DNA of 64,000 nucleotides from Hyphomicrobiales bacterium (GTDB lineage: Bacteria; Pseudomonadota; Alphaproteobacteria; Rhizobiales; Rhizobiaceae), in the NCBI GenBank assembly GCA_900470195.1, contig UEIJ01000005.1:248001-312000 (forward strand), read 5' to 3'. Every line of letters starts with the position of its first letter. Positions within the stretch are counted from its first letter, which is position 1. The notes under the pieces are model-generated. The model was not told the DNA's origin. It did not search any database and worked only from the letters and a program-made list of their open reading frames with translations. This document shows, piece after piece, positions 1 through 7,836 of this stretch. The position numbers and the translations under genes are program-made.

Positions 1-584
1 CCATCGAAATCCGCCACATGCAGCGCACGGAAGTTCTGGAAGCAGAAGAATTCTTCTCACCGGGCCAGAAGGGTTCGTCCGCCATGCCGCACAAGCGCAA
101 CCCGGTTCTGACCGAAAACCTGACCGGTCTTGCCCGTCTGGTGCGCATGTCGGTTACGCCTGCGATGGAAAACGTGGCGCTCTGGCACGAACGCGATATT
201 TCGCATTCGAGCGTCGAACGCGCCATCGGTCCGGACACCACCATCACGCTCGATTTCGCTCTCAACCGTTTGGCTGGCGTGATCGAAAAGCTGGTGATCT
301 ATCCGGACAACATGCTGAAAAACATGAACAAGTTCCGTGGTCTGGTGCACTCGCAGCGCGTTCTGCTGGCACTGACGCAGGCAGGCGTGTCGCGCGAGGA
401 CGCTTATCGCCTCGTGCAGCGCAATGCCATGAAGGTGTGGGAACAGGGCGCCGACTTCCTTGAGGAACTGCTGGCCGACGCGGAAGTACGCGCTGCTCTT
501 TCCGAAGACCAGATCCGCGAAAAGTTCGATCTCGGCTATCACACCAAGCATGTGGATACGATTTTCAAGCGTGTCTTTGGTTGA
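1..584 (+). CDS. purB: Adenylosuccinate lyase, C-terminal part (cut by window start)
   Basis: This is the last 193 codons of adenylosuccinate lyase, which releases fumarate from SAICAR and from adenylosuccinate in purine synthesis. The frame is open to the window edge. The fumarate-lyase superfamily signature GSSAMPHKRNP is intact near the start of the visible part; its serine belongs to the flexible catalytic loop. The full protein is normally about 430-435 residues, so over half lies upstream. The C-terminal helical domain looks complete and ends at TGA. The purine genes purC, purS, purQ and purL follow on the same strand but are separated by unrelated genes. Identification is very secure. 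Confidence 0.96.
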   Translation, partial: IEIRHMQRTEVLEAEEFFSPGQKGSSAMPHKRNPVLTENLTGLARLVRMSVTPAMENVALWHERDISHSSVERAIGPDTTITLDFALNRLAGVIEKLVIYPDNMLKNMNKFRGLVHSQRVLLALTQAGVSREDAYRLVQRNAMKVWEQGADFLEELLADAEVRAALSEDQIREKFDLGYHTKHVDTIFKRVFG

Positions 585-594
585 AGTGGCTCTG

Positions 595-716
595 CCCACC
601 CCTCTCTCACCCTGAGGAGCCGTTGAAAACGGCGTCTCGAAGGGCTGAGGGAAACACTCCGCCTGCCCTCGTCCTTCGAGGCTTCGCTTCGCTTCGCACC
701 TCAGGATGAGGGTGGG
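595..716. repeat. Palindromic intergenic repeat (family A, degenerate copy)
   Basis: The segment starts with CCCACC and ends with GGTGGG. It carries CACCCTGAGG near the left end and CCTCAGGATGAGGGTGG on the right, with CGAAGG-type arms inside, so it can fold into a long branched hairpin. The same words (CTCAGGATGAGG, CCTTCGAG, GCACCTC) recur in the triplicated element at 25124-25514. It lies directly downstream of purB and codes for nothing recognisable. Confidence 0.65.
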
Positions 717-733
717 AAGCTCGGAGACAAGAA

Positions 734-766
734 AAAAGCCCCCGTGTTCTGAACGTGGGGGCTTTT
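734..766 (+). terminator. Rho-independent terminator after purB
   Basis: The arms AAAAGCCCCC (734-743) and GGGGGCTTTT (757-766) form a 10-bp stem around a 13-nt loop, with Ts on the plus-strand side. It would end the purB transcript. Confidence 0.8.
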
Positions 767-947
767 CTGTTCTATAAATTGCCCCTTCTGGCTTGCGGGT
801 GCGAAGCCGTGCAAATGAGCGCATATTGAAGGCCTCCAGCGCGCATCCCGAAACGTTTGAAACGGTTTTTGGAAACAGGATACGCGTAAAACAAGCTGCT
901 GGCGCCCGGATATGATTCAATCAGATCGGGCTCCAAGGGAGGTTTTC

Positions 948-1277
948 ATGAAGAAATATCTGCTTCCTATAATGATTGCTATTACATCGCTTTCTGCAAT
1001 CGGAGCATATGCCGGTTCCGGCGTCGGCCCGACCACTACACCTGTTTCAGCCAGCTATCTTGTTGGTACGCCTGCACAAAAGCTCACTCTTTTTAATCAT
1101 CGAAAGGTGGTTTTGATATCGCAGAAGGCAGGCCAGATGGGAGCACGGCTCTGTCAGTATGCCAGCGAGCAAGAATGTTATTCAAAAGACCCGAAATGCA
1201 GCCTCGGACAGCCGCAAAATTACGGATGCGCTGTGTGCTCTGACGGCATTTCCTGGAAATGCGTCCCGCTATCATGA
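948..1277 (+). CDS. Small exported cysteine-rich protein, unknown function
   Basis: This is a 109-residue protein of unknown function. The start at 948 is chosen over an upstream ATG at 912 because AAGGGAGG (935-942) lies five bases ahead of it and the protein then opens with a clean signal peptide (MKKYLLPIMIAITSLSAIGA, likely cleavage after AYA). The C-terminal 43 residues hold six cysteines in the spacing C-x8-C-x5-C-x9-C-x2-C-x6-C, which suggests a disulphide-stabilised periplasmic or secreted module. It is transcribed alone, with a terminator 45 bases after the stop. I do not recognise the family. Confidence 0.75.
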   Translation: MKKYLLPIMIAITSLSAIGAYAGSGVGPTTTPVSASYLVGTPAQKLTLFNHRKVVLISQKAGQMGARLCQYASEQECYSKDPKCSLGQPQNYGCAVCSDGISWKCVPLS

Positions 1278-1321
1278 ATGGGCTTTACAAAACAGAAGCC
1301 GGATAATGACGAAACTATATC

Positions 1322-1350
1322 AAAAGCCTCCCTTTGACGGGAGGCTTTTT
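1322..1350. terminator. Bidirectional terminator between convergent genes
   Basis: GCCTCCC (1326-1332) pairs with GGGAGGC (1339-1345) around a 6-base loop. As runs before and T runs after the stem, so it can serve both the gene ending at 1277 and the minus-strand gene ending at 1362. Confidence 0.85.
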
Positions 1351-1361
1351 TCTATGCAGCG

Positions 1362-2318
1362 TCATGCGCTCTTTTTAAGCGTGTTGACCACATTGCCCCA
1401 CGGGTCCACGAAGGTGCTGTCATTACCGCCGCGCGTATCTTCCAGTTCAACCCATGCAAGGCCGGTGCGATCCATGTCTCGCTTGCCGGCACCGGCGCTC
1501 TGCCAGGCATTGGCTGCGATATGGTGGTGGTAGCGCCCGGTGGACATGAAAACCGCCCGATCGCCATAGGTCTGGACAGTTTCGAGACCAAGTTCGTTGT
1601 GCCAGAAGGTTTCGGCTTCCTGTGCGTTGCCAACGCGCAGATGCACATGGCCGACCACCGTATTCTGCGGCGCAACCGTCCACTCTCCGCCTTCCTTCTT
1701 GATGACATCAAGGAGGTTGCCGACATCGAGCGGATCGGTGCTCATGGCCACACGGTCACCGTTCCATTGCCACTCATTGTTCGGACGGTCCGAATAGATT
1801 TCGATGCCGTTGCCTTCAGGGTCGGTCAGGTAGATGGCTTCGCTCACCTTGTGGTCCGACGCACCGCTGACCGGCAATTGCTTGTCGATGGCGCGGCGCG
1901 ACCAGCGCGCGAGATCGCCACGGGTCGGCAGCAGAAACGCGGTGTGATAGAGACCGGCGCTGCGTGGATCGTCCGGCTTGGCTGCGGAAAACTGCTCGAT
2001 TTCCATCAGTTCGCGATCACCGGCCCCGAGCACGATCGACGCGCCGCGGCGGGTCATCTCGCGCAAACCGACAACGTCGCGGTAATATTCAGCCAGCGTT
2101 TCGGCATCGCGCGCCTTGAGGCCGACGCGTACGACCCGCATCGGCGTGGTCATTGCGAAAGGAAGCGGAGCGACCGGACGCTCGGTTTCGGCTGGCGCCG
2201 CTTTCAAATGCTGTGTCATATCGCTCTCCTTCGACGGCATTTCTGCGCGAACAGGAAGAATGTTGGCCATAACAGCAGTCCCGGCCGCGCCGAGCATTTT
2301 GCGTCTGCTGATTGCCAT
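1362..2318 (-). CDS. VOC-fold (glyoxalase/extradiol dioxygenase-type) protein with possible Tat leader
   Basis: The protein holds two vicinal-oxygen-chelate modules, roughly residues 60-170 and 200-310, as in CatE-like catechol 2,3-dioxygenases and glyoxalase-related enzymes. Visible metal-ligand-type positions are the histidine in GLYHTAF, the glutamate in GNGIEIYSD, the histidine in VVGHVHLRVG and the late acidic motif AWVELED. From the ATG at 2318 (preceded by GGAGAGGA) the N-terminus reads MAISRRKMLGAAGTAV, a twin-arginine-like leader. A second ATG at 2219 has its own good Shine-Dalgarno sequence (AGGAGAG) and would give a cytoplasmic 285-residue form of normal family length. Substrate unknown. 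Confidence 0.85.
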   Translation of the reverse strand: MAISRRKMLGAAGTAVMANILPVRAEMPSKESDMTQHLKAAPAETERPVAPLPFAMTTPMRVVRVGLKARDAETLAEYYRDVVGLREMTRRGASIVLGAGDRELMEIEQFSAAKPDDPRSAGLYHTAFLLPTRGDLARWSRRAIDKQLPVSGASDHKVSEAIYLTDPEGNGIEIYSDRPNNEWQWNGDRVAMSTDPLDVGNLLDVIKKEGGEWTVAPQNTVVGHVHLRVGNAQEAETFWHNELGLETVQTYGDRAVFMSTGRYHHHIAANAWQSAGAGKRDMDRTGLAWVELEDTRGGNDSTFVDPWGNVVNTLKKSA

Positions 2319-2474
2319 GTCTTCCTCTCCGTCATGTTTCAAATCTTGCGTAAACATCGCCATTTACGGCATGTTTCACAAGATCGCGATCAGCGAACAG
2401 CCTGTTCATCATTCGCACGCCTCTATCAATGCGCACGACAAGCAGCGCTTGAAGAAGCCACAAAGCCCCTCTAA

Positions 2475-3050
2475 ATGGGAGGCATGAAAGTCAAAGACGC
2501 AGATATCCTTATCATCCCCGGCTATACCAATTCCGGCCCCGATCACTGGCAGACCCGCTGGGAGAGCAAACTCTCCACGGCGCGGCGCGTACAACAGGCC
2601 GAATGGTCGAAACCTGTTCGCGAAGACTGGATCGGCGAAGTGGTCAAGGCTGCCAATGCGGCAACGAGGCCCATCGTTCTGGTCGCGCACTCGCTGGGTG
2701 TGGCAACTGCCGTTCATGCAGTGCCGCATATCCAGCACAAAGTCGCAGGTGCCTTTTTCGTGGCCCCTCCGGATGTTTCCAACGACAAGATCAGGCCCAA
2801 GCACCTGATGACGTTCGGACCCTACCCGCGTGAACGCCTGCCGTTCCCGACGATTACGGTCGTGAGCCGCAACGACCCCTTCTCCAGTTTCGAAGCCGCG
2901 GAAGACGTGGTGAAGGATTGGGGCGCAATGCTGATCGATGCTGGTGAATCCGGGCATATCAACTCGGAATCCGGGCATGGACCATGGCCGGAAGGCTCGA
3001 TGGTGTTCGCCGAGTTCATGACGCAGTTACAGGCACCAAAGCATCATTAA
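2475..3050 (+). CDS. RBBP9/YdeN-family serine hydrolase
   Basis: This small alpha/beta hydrolase of about 190 residues belongs to the RBBP9/YdeN (DUF1234-like) group. The nucleophile elbow AHSLG sits near residue 73. The aspartate in VVSRNDPF and the histidine in ESGHIN complete a plausible triad, and the N-terminal LIIPGYTNSGPDHWQ is typical of the family. It has no signal peptide. The start is uncertain: the ATG at 2475 has no clear ribosome-binding site, while the ATG at 2484 has GGGAGG only one base away. It is divergent from the VOC gene. The physiological substrate is unknown. Confidence 0.85.
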   Translation: MGGMKVKDADILIIPGYTNSGPDHWQTRWESKLSTARRVQQAEWSKPVREDWIGEVVKAANAATRPIVLVAHSLGVATAVHAVPHIQHKVAGAFFVAPPDVSNDKIRPKHLMTFGPYPRERLPFPTITVVSRNDPFSSFEAAEDVVKDWGAMLIDAGESGHINSESGHGPWPEGSMVFAEFMTQLQAPKHH

Positions 3051-3066
3051 TGCTCGCGCCAATTAA

Positions 3067-3092
3067 AAAGGCGGGCCGAGAGCCCGCCTTTT
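3067..3092. terminator. Terminator between convergent genes
   Basis: AAAGGCGGGC (3067-3076) pairs with GCCCGCCTTT (3082-3091) around CGAGA, with T/A tracts on both sides. It lies between the convergent hydrolase and aldolase genes. Confidence 0.85.
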
Positions 3093-3114
3093 CCTTTTCA
3101 TGGCTCGAGCTGAA

Positions 3115-3876
3115 TTAGCTGCGAATTGCTTTCGTCAGCGTTTCTGCTGCAAGGCGGATATAGCCGCCGTCATTGCTGAGCGTCAGGAAGCGGAAGCCGA
3201 GCGGAATGTAGCGGCGCGCAAATTCCGCGGTCGGCGAATAAATGCCTGCAATCTTGCCAGCCGCGATTGCCTTGCGCGCAATATTGCCAATCGGCTCCAC
3301 AATCGCATCGGAGTTCGGATTGGCTTCGCGCCCGTTGCTCCAGGCGATAGAGAAATCCGCGGGCCCCACGAAAACGCCGTCAATGCCGCGCACGTCCAAA
3401 ATGGCATCCAGCGCATCATAGGCGTCCCGCGTTTCGATCATCGCGAAAGCAAGCGTATCGTGATTTGCGGTCGTCAGATAATCGTTGGAACCCGGCGTGC
3501 CGTAATCCGCATTGGCCCTGAACACGCCCCATGAGCGCTCGCCTACTGGCGGATATTTCATTGCGGCTGCAAACCGTCGCGCATCCTCGACGGAATTGAT
3601 CATCGGAGCGATGACCGCCTGTGCGCCAAAATCGAGGGCGCGGCTTGCCATGTCGAAACGGCCGACGGGAATGCGCACGACCGGCGGCTTGCCGGCGTTC
3701 AGGATAAGGCCAAGCGAGCGAAGCACGCTCGCCTCGTCGTGACCGCCATGCTGCATATCGAGCGTTACGGCGTCGAAAGCGCTATGGGCGAGAATTTCGA
3801 CAGTCAGGGGTTCAGGAAGCGAGGACCATGCGGAGAGCACTGTTTCCCCGGCGCGAAGGCGCGAAGACAACGACAT
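3115..3876 (-). CDS. HpcH/HpaI-family class II aldolase
   Basis: This 253-residue protein belongs to the HpcH/HpaI aldolase/citrate-lyase family. These are metal-dependent enzymes that cleave 4-hydroxy-2-oxo acids, such as 4-hydroxy-2-oxoheptanedioate or 2-keto-3-deoxy-glucarate, to pyruvate plus an aldehyde. Visible features are DAVTLDMQHGG, which supplies the general base, PPVVRIPVGR, the AVIAPMINSVEDARR strand and VFVGPADFS. The start at 3876 (MSLSSRL) is preferred over 3891 because AAGGA lies upstream of it. The exact substrate cannot be read from the sequence, and no dedicated catabolic genes are next to it. Confidence 0.88.
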   Translation of the reverse strand: MSLSSRLRAGETVLSAWSSLPEPLTVEILAHSAFDAVTLDMQHGGHDEASVLRSLGLILNAGKPPVVRIPVGRFDMASRALDFGAQAVIAPMINSVEDARRFAAAMKYPPVGERSWGVFRANADYGTPGSNDYLTTANHDTLAFAMIETRDAYDALDAILDVRGIDGVFVGPADFSIAWSNGREANPNSDAIVEPIGNIARKAIAAGKIAGIYSPTAEFARRYIPLGFRFLTLSNDGGYIRLAAETLTKAIRS

Positions 3877-3900
3877 TCGGATTTCCTTCATTTCATAAAT

Positions 3901-3935
3901 TCAGGGCGGAAATGCCACCGGCACATCCGCCCTGA
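3901..3935 (-). terminator. Hairpin downstream of the ATPase inhibitor gene
   Basis: TCAGGGCGGA (3901-3910) pairs perfectly with TCCGCCCTGA (3926-3935). On the minus strand it follows the stop at 3944 by eight bases. The following T tract is weak (ATTTATG), so termination efficiency is uncertain. Confidence 0.6.
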
Positions 3936-3943
3936 ATTATTCA

Positions 3944-4267
3944 TCAATCCTGCTTCACCTGACGAATGGCTTCCTCAAGGAAAGCAAACATCTTCTCGCG
4001 GATGACCTCGTCCGCAACGCTCACGCCTGCAGCGTCGAAGTCGGCGCGGATCTTGCGGAAAACATCCTCGTCACCAGCTTCCTCAAAGTCGGCGGCAACG
4101 ACTTCCTTGGCATAGGCTTCCGCTTCCGCATCCTTCTTGCCAAGCTGGTCTGCGGCCCAGAGTCCCAGAAGCTTGTTGCGGCGTGCCTCCGCCTTGAAGC
4201 GCAGTTCCGCATCAAGCGCGAATTTCTTTTCAAAAGCGTCGCGGCGATCATCCATGCCAGTGGTCAT
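3944..4267 (-). CDS. DUF1476 protein, F1-ATPase zeta-type inhibitor
   Basis: This 107-residue helical, charged protein matches the DUF1476 family. Members include the zeta subunit that inhibits the F1-ATPase of Paracoccus and other alphaproteobacteria by an N-terminal inhibitory region. The N-terminus MTTGMDDRRDAFEKKFALD and the motif ELRFKAEARRNKLLGLWAA are characteristic. GGGAG lies nine bases before the ATG at 4267. It is a single-gene unit divergent from purC. Orthologues outside Paracoccus inhibit less strongly, so its strength here is unknown. Confidence 0.88.
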   Translation of the reverse strand: MTTGMDDRRDAFEKKFALDAELRFKAEARRNKLLGLWAADQLGKKDAEAEAYAKEVVAADFEEAGDEDVFRKIRADFDAAGVSVADEVIREKMFAFLEEAIRQVKQD

Positions 4268-4449
4268 TCATAAAGCTCCCAGACTTACAAGTTAGAAGAG
4301 ATCGTCATCCGTTCTCTTGCCTAAAGCTGGCAAGGGGCGCAAGATTATACAAGGGCTTAAAGACCACTTTCTTGCGACTCATACGTAAACTTGCGTCAGA
4401 AACGCCGAAAACGGGGGAACGGGCACAAAGCAGGATTGTTAAAAGCCCA

Positions 4450-4462
4450 CAATTGCTATAGG
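4450..4462 (+). promoter_or_regulatory. Candidate -10 region upstream of purC
   Basis: CAATTGCTATAGG lies about 60 bases before the purC start. The identical 13-mer occurs upstream of dnaE, on the minus strand at 24676-24688, at a similar distance from that start. This suggests a shared housekeeping -10 element (CTATAG/TATAGG). The -35 hexamers are poor, so this is tentative. Confidence 0.4.
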
Positions 4463-4523
4463 TAGCCCGCGAGAATAGCGGCTGAGAGCCGATCACCATA
4501 AATATGGAAATCCGAGAAAAGCC

Positions 4524-5288
4524 ATGAACCGTCGCCGCCGTATTTACGAGGGCAAGGCCAAGATTCTTTACGAAGGCCCTGAACCCGGTACGCTAGTCCA
4601 ATTTTTCAAAGATGACGCAACTGCCTTCAATGCAAAGAAGCATGAGGTCATCGACGGGAAAGGCGTGCTGAACAACCGCATTTCCGAACATATTTTTACC
4701 CAGCTCAACCGCATCGGCATTCCGACGCACTTCATTCGCCGCCTCAACATGCGTGAGCAGCTGATCAAGGAAGTGGAAATCATTCCGCTTGAAGTGGTTG
4801 TGCGCAACGTCGCAGCCGGTTCGCTCGCCAAGCGCCTTGGCCTCGAAGAAGGCACCATCCTGCCGCGCTCGATCATCGAGTTCTACTACAAGGCCGATGC
4901 ACTCGACGACCCGATGGTCACCGAAGAACACATCACGGCCTTCGGCTGGGCCAGCCCGCAGGAAATCGACGACATCATGGCGCTTGCCATTCGCGTCAAC
5001 GACTTCCTCACCGGCCTGTTCCTCGGCATCGGCATCCAGCTTGTCGATTTCAAGATGGAATGCGGACGCCTCTGGGAAGGCGACATGATGCGCATCGTCG
5101 TTGCCGACGAAATTTCGCCGGACTCGGCGCGTCTGTGGGACATCACCACCAACGACAAGCTCGACAAGGACCGTTTCCGCCGCGACATGGGCGGACTGGT
5201 CGAGGCCTATCAGGAAGTGGCACGCCGTCTCGGCATCATGAACGAGAACGATACGCCGCGCCCGTCCGGCCCCACGCTTGTGAAATAA
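4524..5288 (+). CDS. purC: Phosphoribosylaminoimidazole-succinocarboxamide synthase (SAICAR synthetase)
   Basis: The 254-residue enzyme joins CAIR and aspartate with ATP to give SAICAR in purine synthesis. It opens with the family motif [13 protein letters not shown], contributing to ATP binding, and carries [23 protein letters not shown] and [11 protein letters not shown], the last including the second SAICAR-synthetase signature. Length fits the stand-alone bacterial type. The stop is followed by the nested palindrome at 5298-5370 and then purS, so purC-purS-purQ probably form one transcript with an internal structure. Confidence 0.96.
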   Translation: MNRRRRIYEGKAKILYEGPEPGTLVQFFKDDATAFNAKKHEVIDGKGVLNNRISEHIFTQLNRIGIPTHFIRRLNMREQLIKEVEIIPLEVVVRNVAAGSLAKRLGLEEGTILPRSIIEFYYKADALDDPMVTEEHITAFGWASPQEIDDIMALAIRVNDFLTGLFLGIGIQLVDFKMECGRLWEGDMMRIVVADEISPDSARLWDITTNDKLDKDRFRRDMGGLVEAYQEVARRLGIMNENDTPRPSGPTLVK

Positions 5289-5297
5289 TCATCCGCC

Positions 5298-5370
5298 CAG
5301 CCCGGAAGGGCTTGATCCCGAAAAGTGGAAGCCGGTTTTCGGGATCATGCCAAACAAGCCTTCCGGGCTG
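5298..5370 (+). repeat. Nested palindrome between purC and purS
   Basis: The outer arms 5298-5313 and 5356-5370 pair over about 15 bases with one bulge (CAGCCCGGAAGG against CCTTCCGGGCTG). Inside them GATCCCGAAAA (5314-5324) pairs perfectly with TTTTCGGGATC (5336-5346). The inner arms resemble the dispersed CCGAAAA/TTTTCGG repeat found elsewhere in the window. Ts follow at 5371-5373, so it may attenuate transcription into purSQ or protect the purC mRNA end. Confidence 0.7.
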
Positions 5371-5403
5371 TTTCATTCGTTCTAAAATTGCAGGAACTAC
5401 AGA

Positions 5404-5646
5404 GTGATCAAGGCACGCGTCACCGTTACACTGAAAAACGGCGTTCTCGACCCGCAGGGCAAGGCAATCGTCGGCGCGCTTGGCAGCCTCGGTTTCGAGG
5501 GCGTCAACTCCGCACGTCAGGGCAAGGTGTTCGATCTGGAACTGGAAGGTTCTGACAAGGCCAAGGCCGAAGCGGACCTCAAGGCCATGTGCGAGAAGCT
5601 GCTCGCCAACACCGTGATTGAAGATTATTCCATCGCCATCGCCTGA
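5404..5646 (+). CDS. purS: Phosphoribosylformylglycinamidine synthase, PurS subunit
   Basis: PurS is the small 80-residue subunit of the three-part FGAM synthase (PurS, PurQ, PurL). It bridges glutaminase and synthase and helps ammonia transfer. The start is GTG at 5404 with AGGA upstream. The sequence ([20 protein letters not shown], ending in a beta strand with [15 protein letters not shown]) is typical in both length and composition. purQ starts 23 bases later, showing an operon. purL is unlinked by about 3.5 kb. Confidence 0.95.
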   Translation: MIKARVTVTLKNGVLDPQGKAIVGALGSLGFEGVNSARQGKVFDLELEGSDKAKAEADLKAMCEKLLANTVIEDYSIAIA

Positions 5647-5669
5647 GCCCAATAAAGGAAGCAGTCGCC

Positions 5670-6341
5670 ATGAAATCCGCAGTCATTCTCCTTCCCGGTC
5701 TCAATCGCGATCGCGACATGATCGCGGCGCTGACAAAGATCACCGGACAGGCTCCGGTTACCGTCTGGCAGACTGACACCAGCATTCCGGACGATGTGGA
5801 CCTGATCCTGATCCCCGGCGGTTTCTCCTATGGCGATTATCTGCGTTGCGGTGCCATTGCAGCCCGCATGCCGATCATGCAGGCCGTCCGCGAGAAGGCC
5901 GACAAGGGCGTCATGGTCATGGGCGTCTGCAACGGCTTCCAGATCCTCGTTGAAGCCGGACTTCTGCCGGGCGCGCTGATGCGCAATGCCTCGCTGAAAT
6001 TCGTCTGCCGCGAAGTAAAGCTCGAAGTGACCAACGCCAACACGTCGTTCACGCGCGGCTACCAGCCGGGCCAGATCATCCGTTGCCCGGTCGCGCATCA
6101 TGACGGCAATTATTTTGCCGATGCCGAAACGCTGAAGCGCATCGAAGGTGAAGGCCAGGTTGTATTCCGCTATGCAGAAGGCACCAATCCGAACGGATCG
6201 GTCAACGACATTGCTGGCATCGTCAATGCACGCGGCAATGTGCTCGGCATGATGCCACACCCGGAAAACCTGATCGAAGCAGCCCATGGCGGCGATGACG
6301 GACGGGCGCTTTTTGCGGGCGCACTCGGCGTCGCGGCGTAA
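5670..6341 (+). CDS. purQ: Phosphoribosylformylglycinamidine synthase, glutaminase subunit
   Basis: PurQ is the class I glutamine amidotransferase subunit (223 residues) that supplies ammonia to PurL. The catalytic triad is visible as Cys87 in VMGVCNGFQ and His197/Glu199 in MMPHPEN. The N-terminal strand [14 protein letters not shown] and the [15 protein letters not shown] oxyanion region are standard. AAAGGAAG precedes the ATG. A strong terminator follows, ending the purC-S-Q unit. Confidence 0.96.
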   Translation: MKSAVILLPGLNRDRDMIAALTKITGQAPVTVWQTDTSIPDDVDLILIPGGFSYGDYLRCGAIAARMPIMQAVREKADKGVMVMGVCNGFQILVEAGLLPGALMRNASLKFVCREVKLEVTNANTSFTRGYQPGQIIRCPVAHHDGNYFADAETLKRIEGEGQVVFRYAEGTNPNGSVNDIAGIVNARGNVLGMMPHPENLIEAAHGGDDGRALFAGALGVAA

Positions 6342-6360
6342 GCTGGCAAACAGATAAATA

Positions 6361-6392
6361 AAAAAGGCGGCTCGGTTGAAGCCGCCTTTTTT
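6361..6392 (+). terminator. Terminator of the purCSQ unit
   Basis: AAAAAGGCGGCT (6361-6372) pairs with AGCCGCCTTTTT (6380-6391) around a seven-base loop, and a run of six Ts follows the GC-rich core. This is a textbook terminator. Confidence 0.9.
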
Positions 6393-6590
6393 GTTGCGCC
6401 TGCCTCGCCTTAAAACTGCACTGGCAAAGCGCCGGGTTTCGTGGCAGCTTGGCTTCTGTGGCCTCTGACAGATGAGAAACTGTTGGATCGCCTCACATTT
6501 GTTTTCTGCATTTCGCGGCATAATGCGTCCACATTTTTGCTGGAAATGCCTCACAGATTTTAGCGATAAAGAATCAGGGGAACTTCACTC

Positions 6591-7238
6591 ATGCAGCTTT
6601 ATTCCAGGCCTCTCTCCCCCTACTCATCTTTCGTGCGCGGCGTGCTTTATCTGAAGGACCTGCCGTTCAAGCCGATGAACCTTTCCTATCCGTTTCCGGC
6701 CGATTTCAGCAATGTCACGCCGCTTCGCCGCATACCGGTGCTGATCACCAGTTCAGGCGAAACACTGTTCGAAGCCGCTGTCATCGCGGAATATCTGGAA
6801 GATCATTTTCCCGAAACATCCGTGCTGCCCGGCACACCGCGCGAGCGCGCGCTCATCCGCCTGCTGGCGCGCGTGACGGAACTCGATGTGCTTGGACCAA
6901 CGATGAAACTTTTCATCCTGTTGAGCAAACCGGAACGCGACAGCGCAAGCATCGATCGCCTGTTCGACAAGATGCATACCGGACTGAAAGTCGTCGAAAG
7001 CCGTCTCTCGGACACAGCTTTCGCCGCAGGAGACGAACCCACCCTTGCGGATTGCTGGCTGCTGCCGGTACGTTTCCTGATGGAACCGTTGAAGAAGCTT
7101 TCCGGCAAAGCGGATTTGCTGGACGAGTTTCCGAAATTCGATGCATATGCAGCAAAGGCAAAACAGCATCCGGTTTTTGAGCGCATCTGGAACGAGATGA
7201 GCGATGGACTGAAGGCCTTCATGCCGCAACTCGCCTGA
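6591..7238 (+). CDS. Glutathione S-transferase family protein
   Basis: This 215-residue cytosolic GST has an N-terminal thioredoxin-like domain (residues 1-80) and an all-helical C-terminal domain. The serine in LYSRPLSPYSSFVRG sits in the expected active-site loop. TPLRRIPVLITSSGETLFEAAVIAEYLEDHF includes the cis-proline strand and the glutathione-gamma-glutamyl contact E-A. It is probably a single-gene unit. The substrate cannot be predicted. The 90 bases upstream include a degenerate copy of the AATGCG...TTTTTGCTGGAAATGC repeat also seen near the tRNA genes. Confidence 0.88.
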   Translation: MQLYSRPLSPYSSFVRGVLYLKDLPFKPMNLSYPFPADFSNVTPLRRIPVLITSSGETLFEAAVIAEYLEDHFPETSVLPGTPRERALIRLLARVTELDVLGPTMKLFILLSKPERDSASIDRLFDKMHTGLKVVESRLSDTAFAAGDEPTLADCWLLPVRFLMEPLKKLSGKADLLDEFPKFDAYAAKAKQHPVFERIWNEMSDGLKAFMPQLA

Positions 7239-7297
7239 CACATTCCCCCTACCCCTCATGCGTGCATTCCTGAAGGCACGCACTATCGGAGCCCTCC

Positions 7298-7699
7298 TTG
7301 AAGACCAAGACTATCGCTCTTCTGGCCCTTCCGGCCATTGCATTGCTTGCAGCCTGCACCTCCAGCAAACCCACGGGGCCTGTCGCCGTCGATGCCAGCA
7401 AGGCGGCGTTGCCAACCATGGAACGCATTGCGCTGGCGGCCAATAGCTGCTGGTTCAAATCGAAGGACAAGGATTTCCGCGGCTATTCACTTGCACCGGA
7501 ACTGAATTCTTTCACCGGTCGTCCGCGCATCCTGGTCGTGCCTGCGCGCAATCCCGCATCGCGTCCGCTGCTCGTCGTGCAAGCGCAAGGAAACCCGGCT
7601 CGTGTCGAAACTTTCGGTCCGATGATGGGTGAAAGCCATGGCGGACGCATCGCCGCCGATGTCAACCGCTGGGCTTCGGGCCAGAGTGGCTGCCAGTAA
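7298..7699 (+). CDS. Small lipoprotein, unknown function
   Basis: This 133-residue protein has a classic lipoprotein signal: positive N-terminus, hydrophobic core and the lipobox LLAAC around residue 20, followed by TSSKPTGP. The start is TTG at 7298, with GGAG six bases upstream; no in-frame ATG would keep the signal sequence. The rest includes a conserved-looking stretch (NSCWFKSKDKDFRGY) and two further cysteines. It starts 59 bases after the GST gene and could be co-transcribed. Function unknown; an envelope location is likely. Confidence 0.8.
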   Translation: MKTKTIALLALPAIALLAACTSSKPTGPVAVDASKAALPTMERIALAANSCWFKSKDKDFRGYSLAPELNSFTGRPRILVVPARNPASRPLLVVQAQGNPARVETFGPMMGESHGGRIAADVNRWASGQSGCQ

Positions 7700-7793
7700 T
7701 CAAGCTGTCGCGGAAAGCTGCTTTTCGCGACAGATTTACAGCGCGTCTCGATCAGATCGGATCAGATCGACGCTCTAATCCTTTGTCTTAACG

Positions 7794-7834
7794 CGCATCT
7801 TTTCCGAAAACCGTTTCACACTTTTCGGGATGCG
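7794..7834. repeat. Dispersed palindrome (family B)
   Basis: CGCATC (7794-7799) and GATGCG (7829-7834) enclose CCGAAAA (7804-7810) and TTTTCGG (7822-7828). The CCGAAAA...ACACTTTTCGG arrangement recurs in altered form at 5314-5346, 12661-12706 and 42764-42800. It is intergenic and non-coding. It abuts the end of the DUF1127 gene and may act as its transcription terminator. Confidence 0.7.
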
Positions 7835-7836
7835 CT

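Noticed and set aside
43..51. LolD Walker A reading APSGAGKST instead of GPSGSGKST considered as a defect
   Set aside because: These positions are residue numbers in LolD (encoded at 25528-26211). The first residue of the P-loop varies and all essential Gly, Lys and Ser/Thr residues are kept, so the ATPase should be active.
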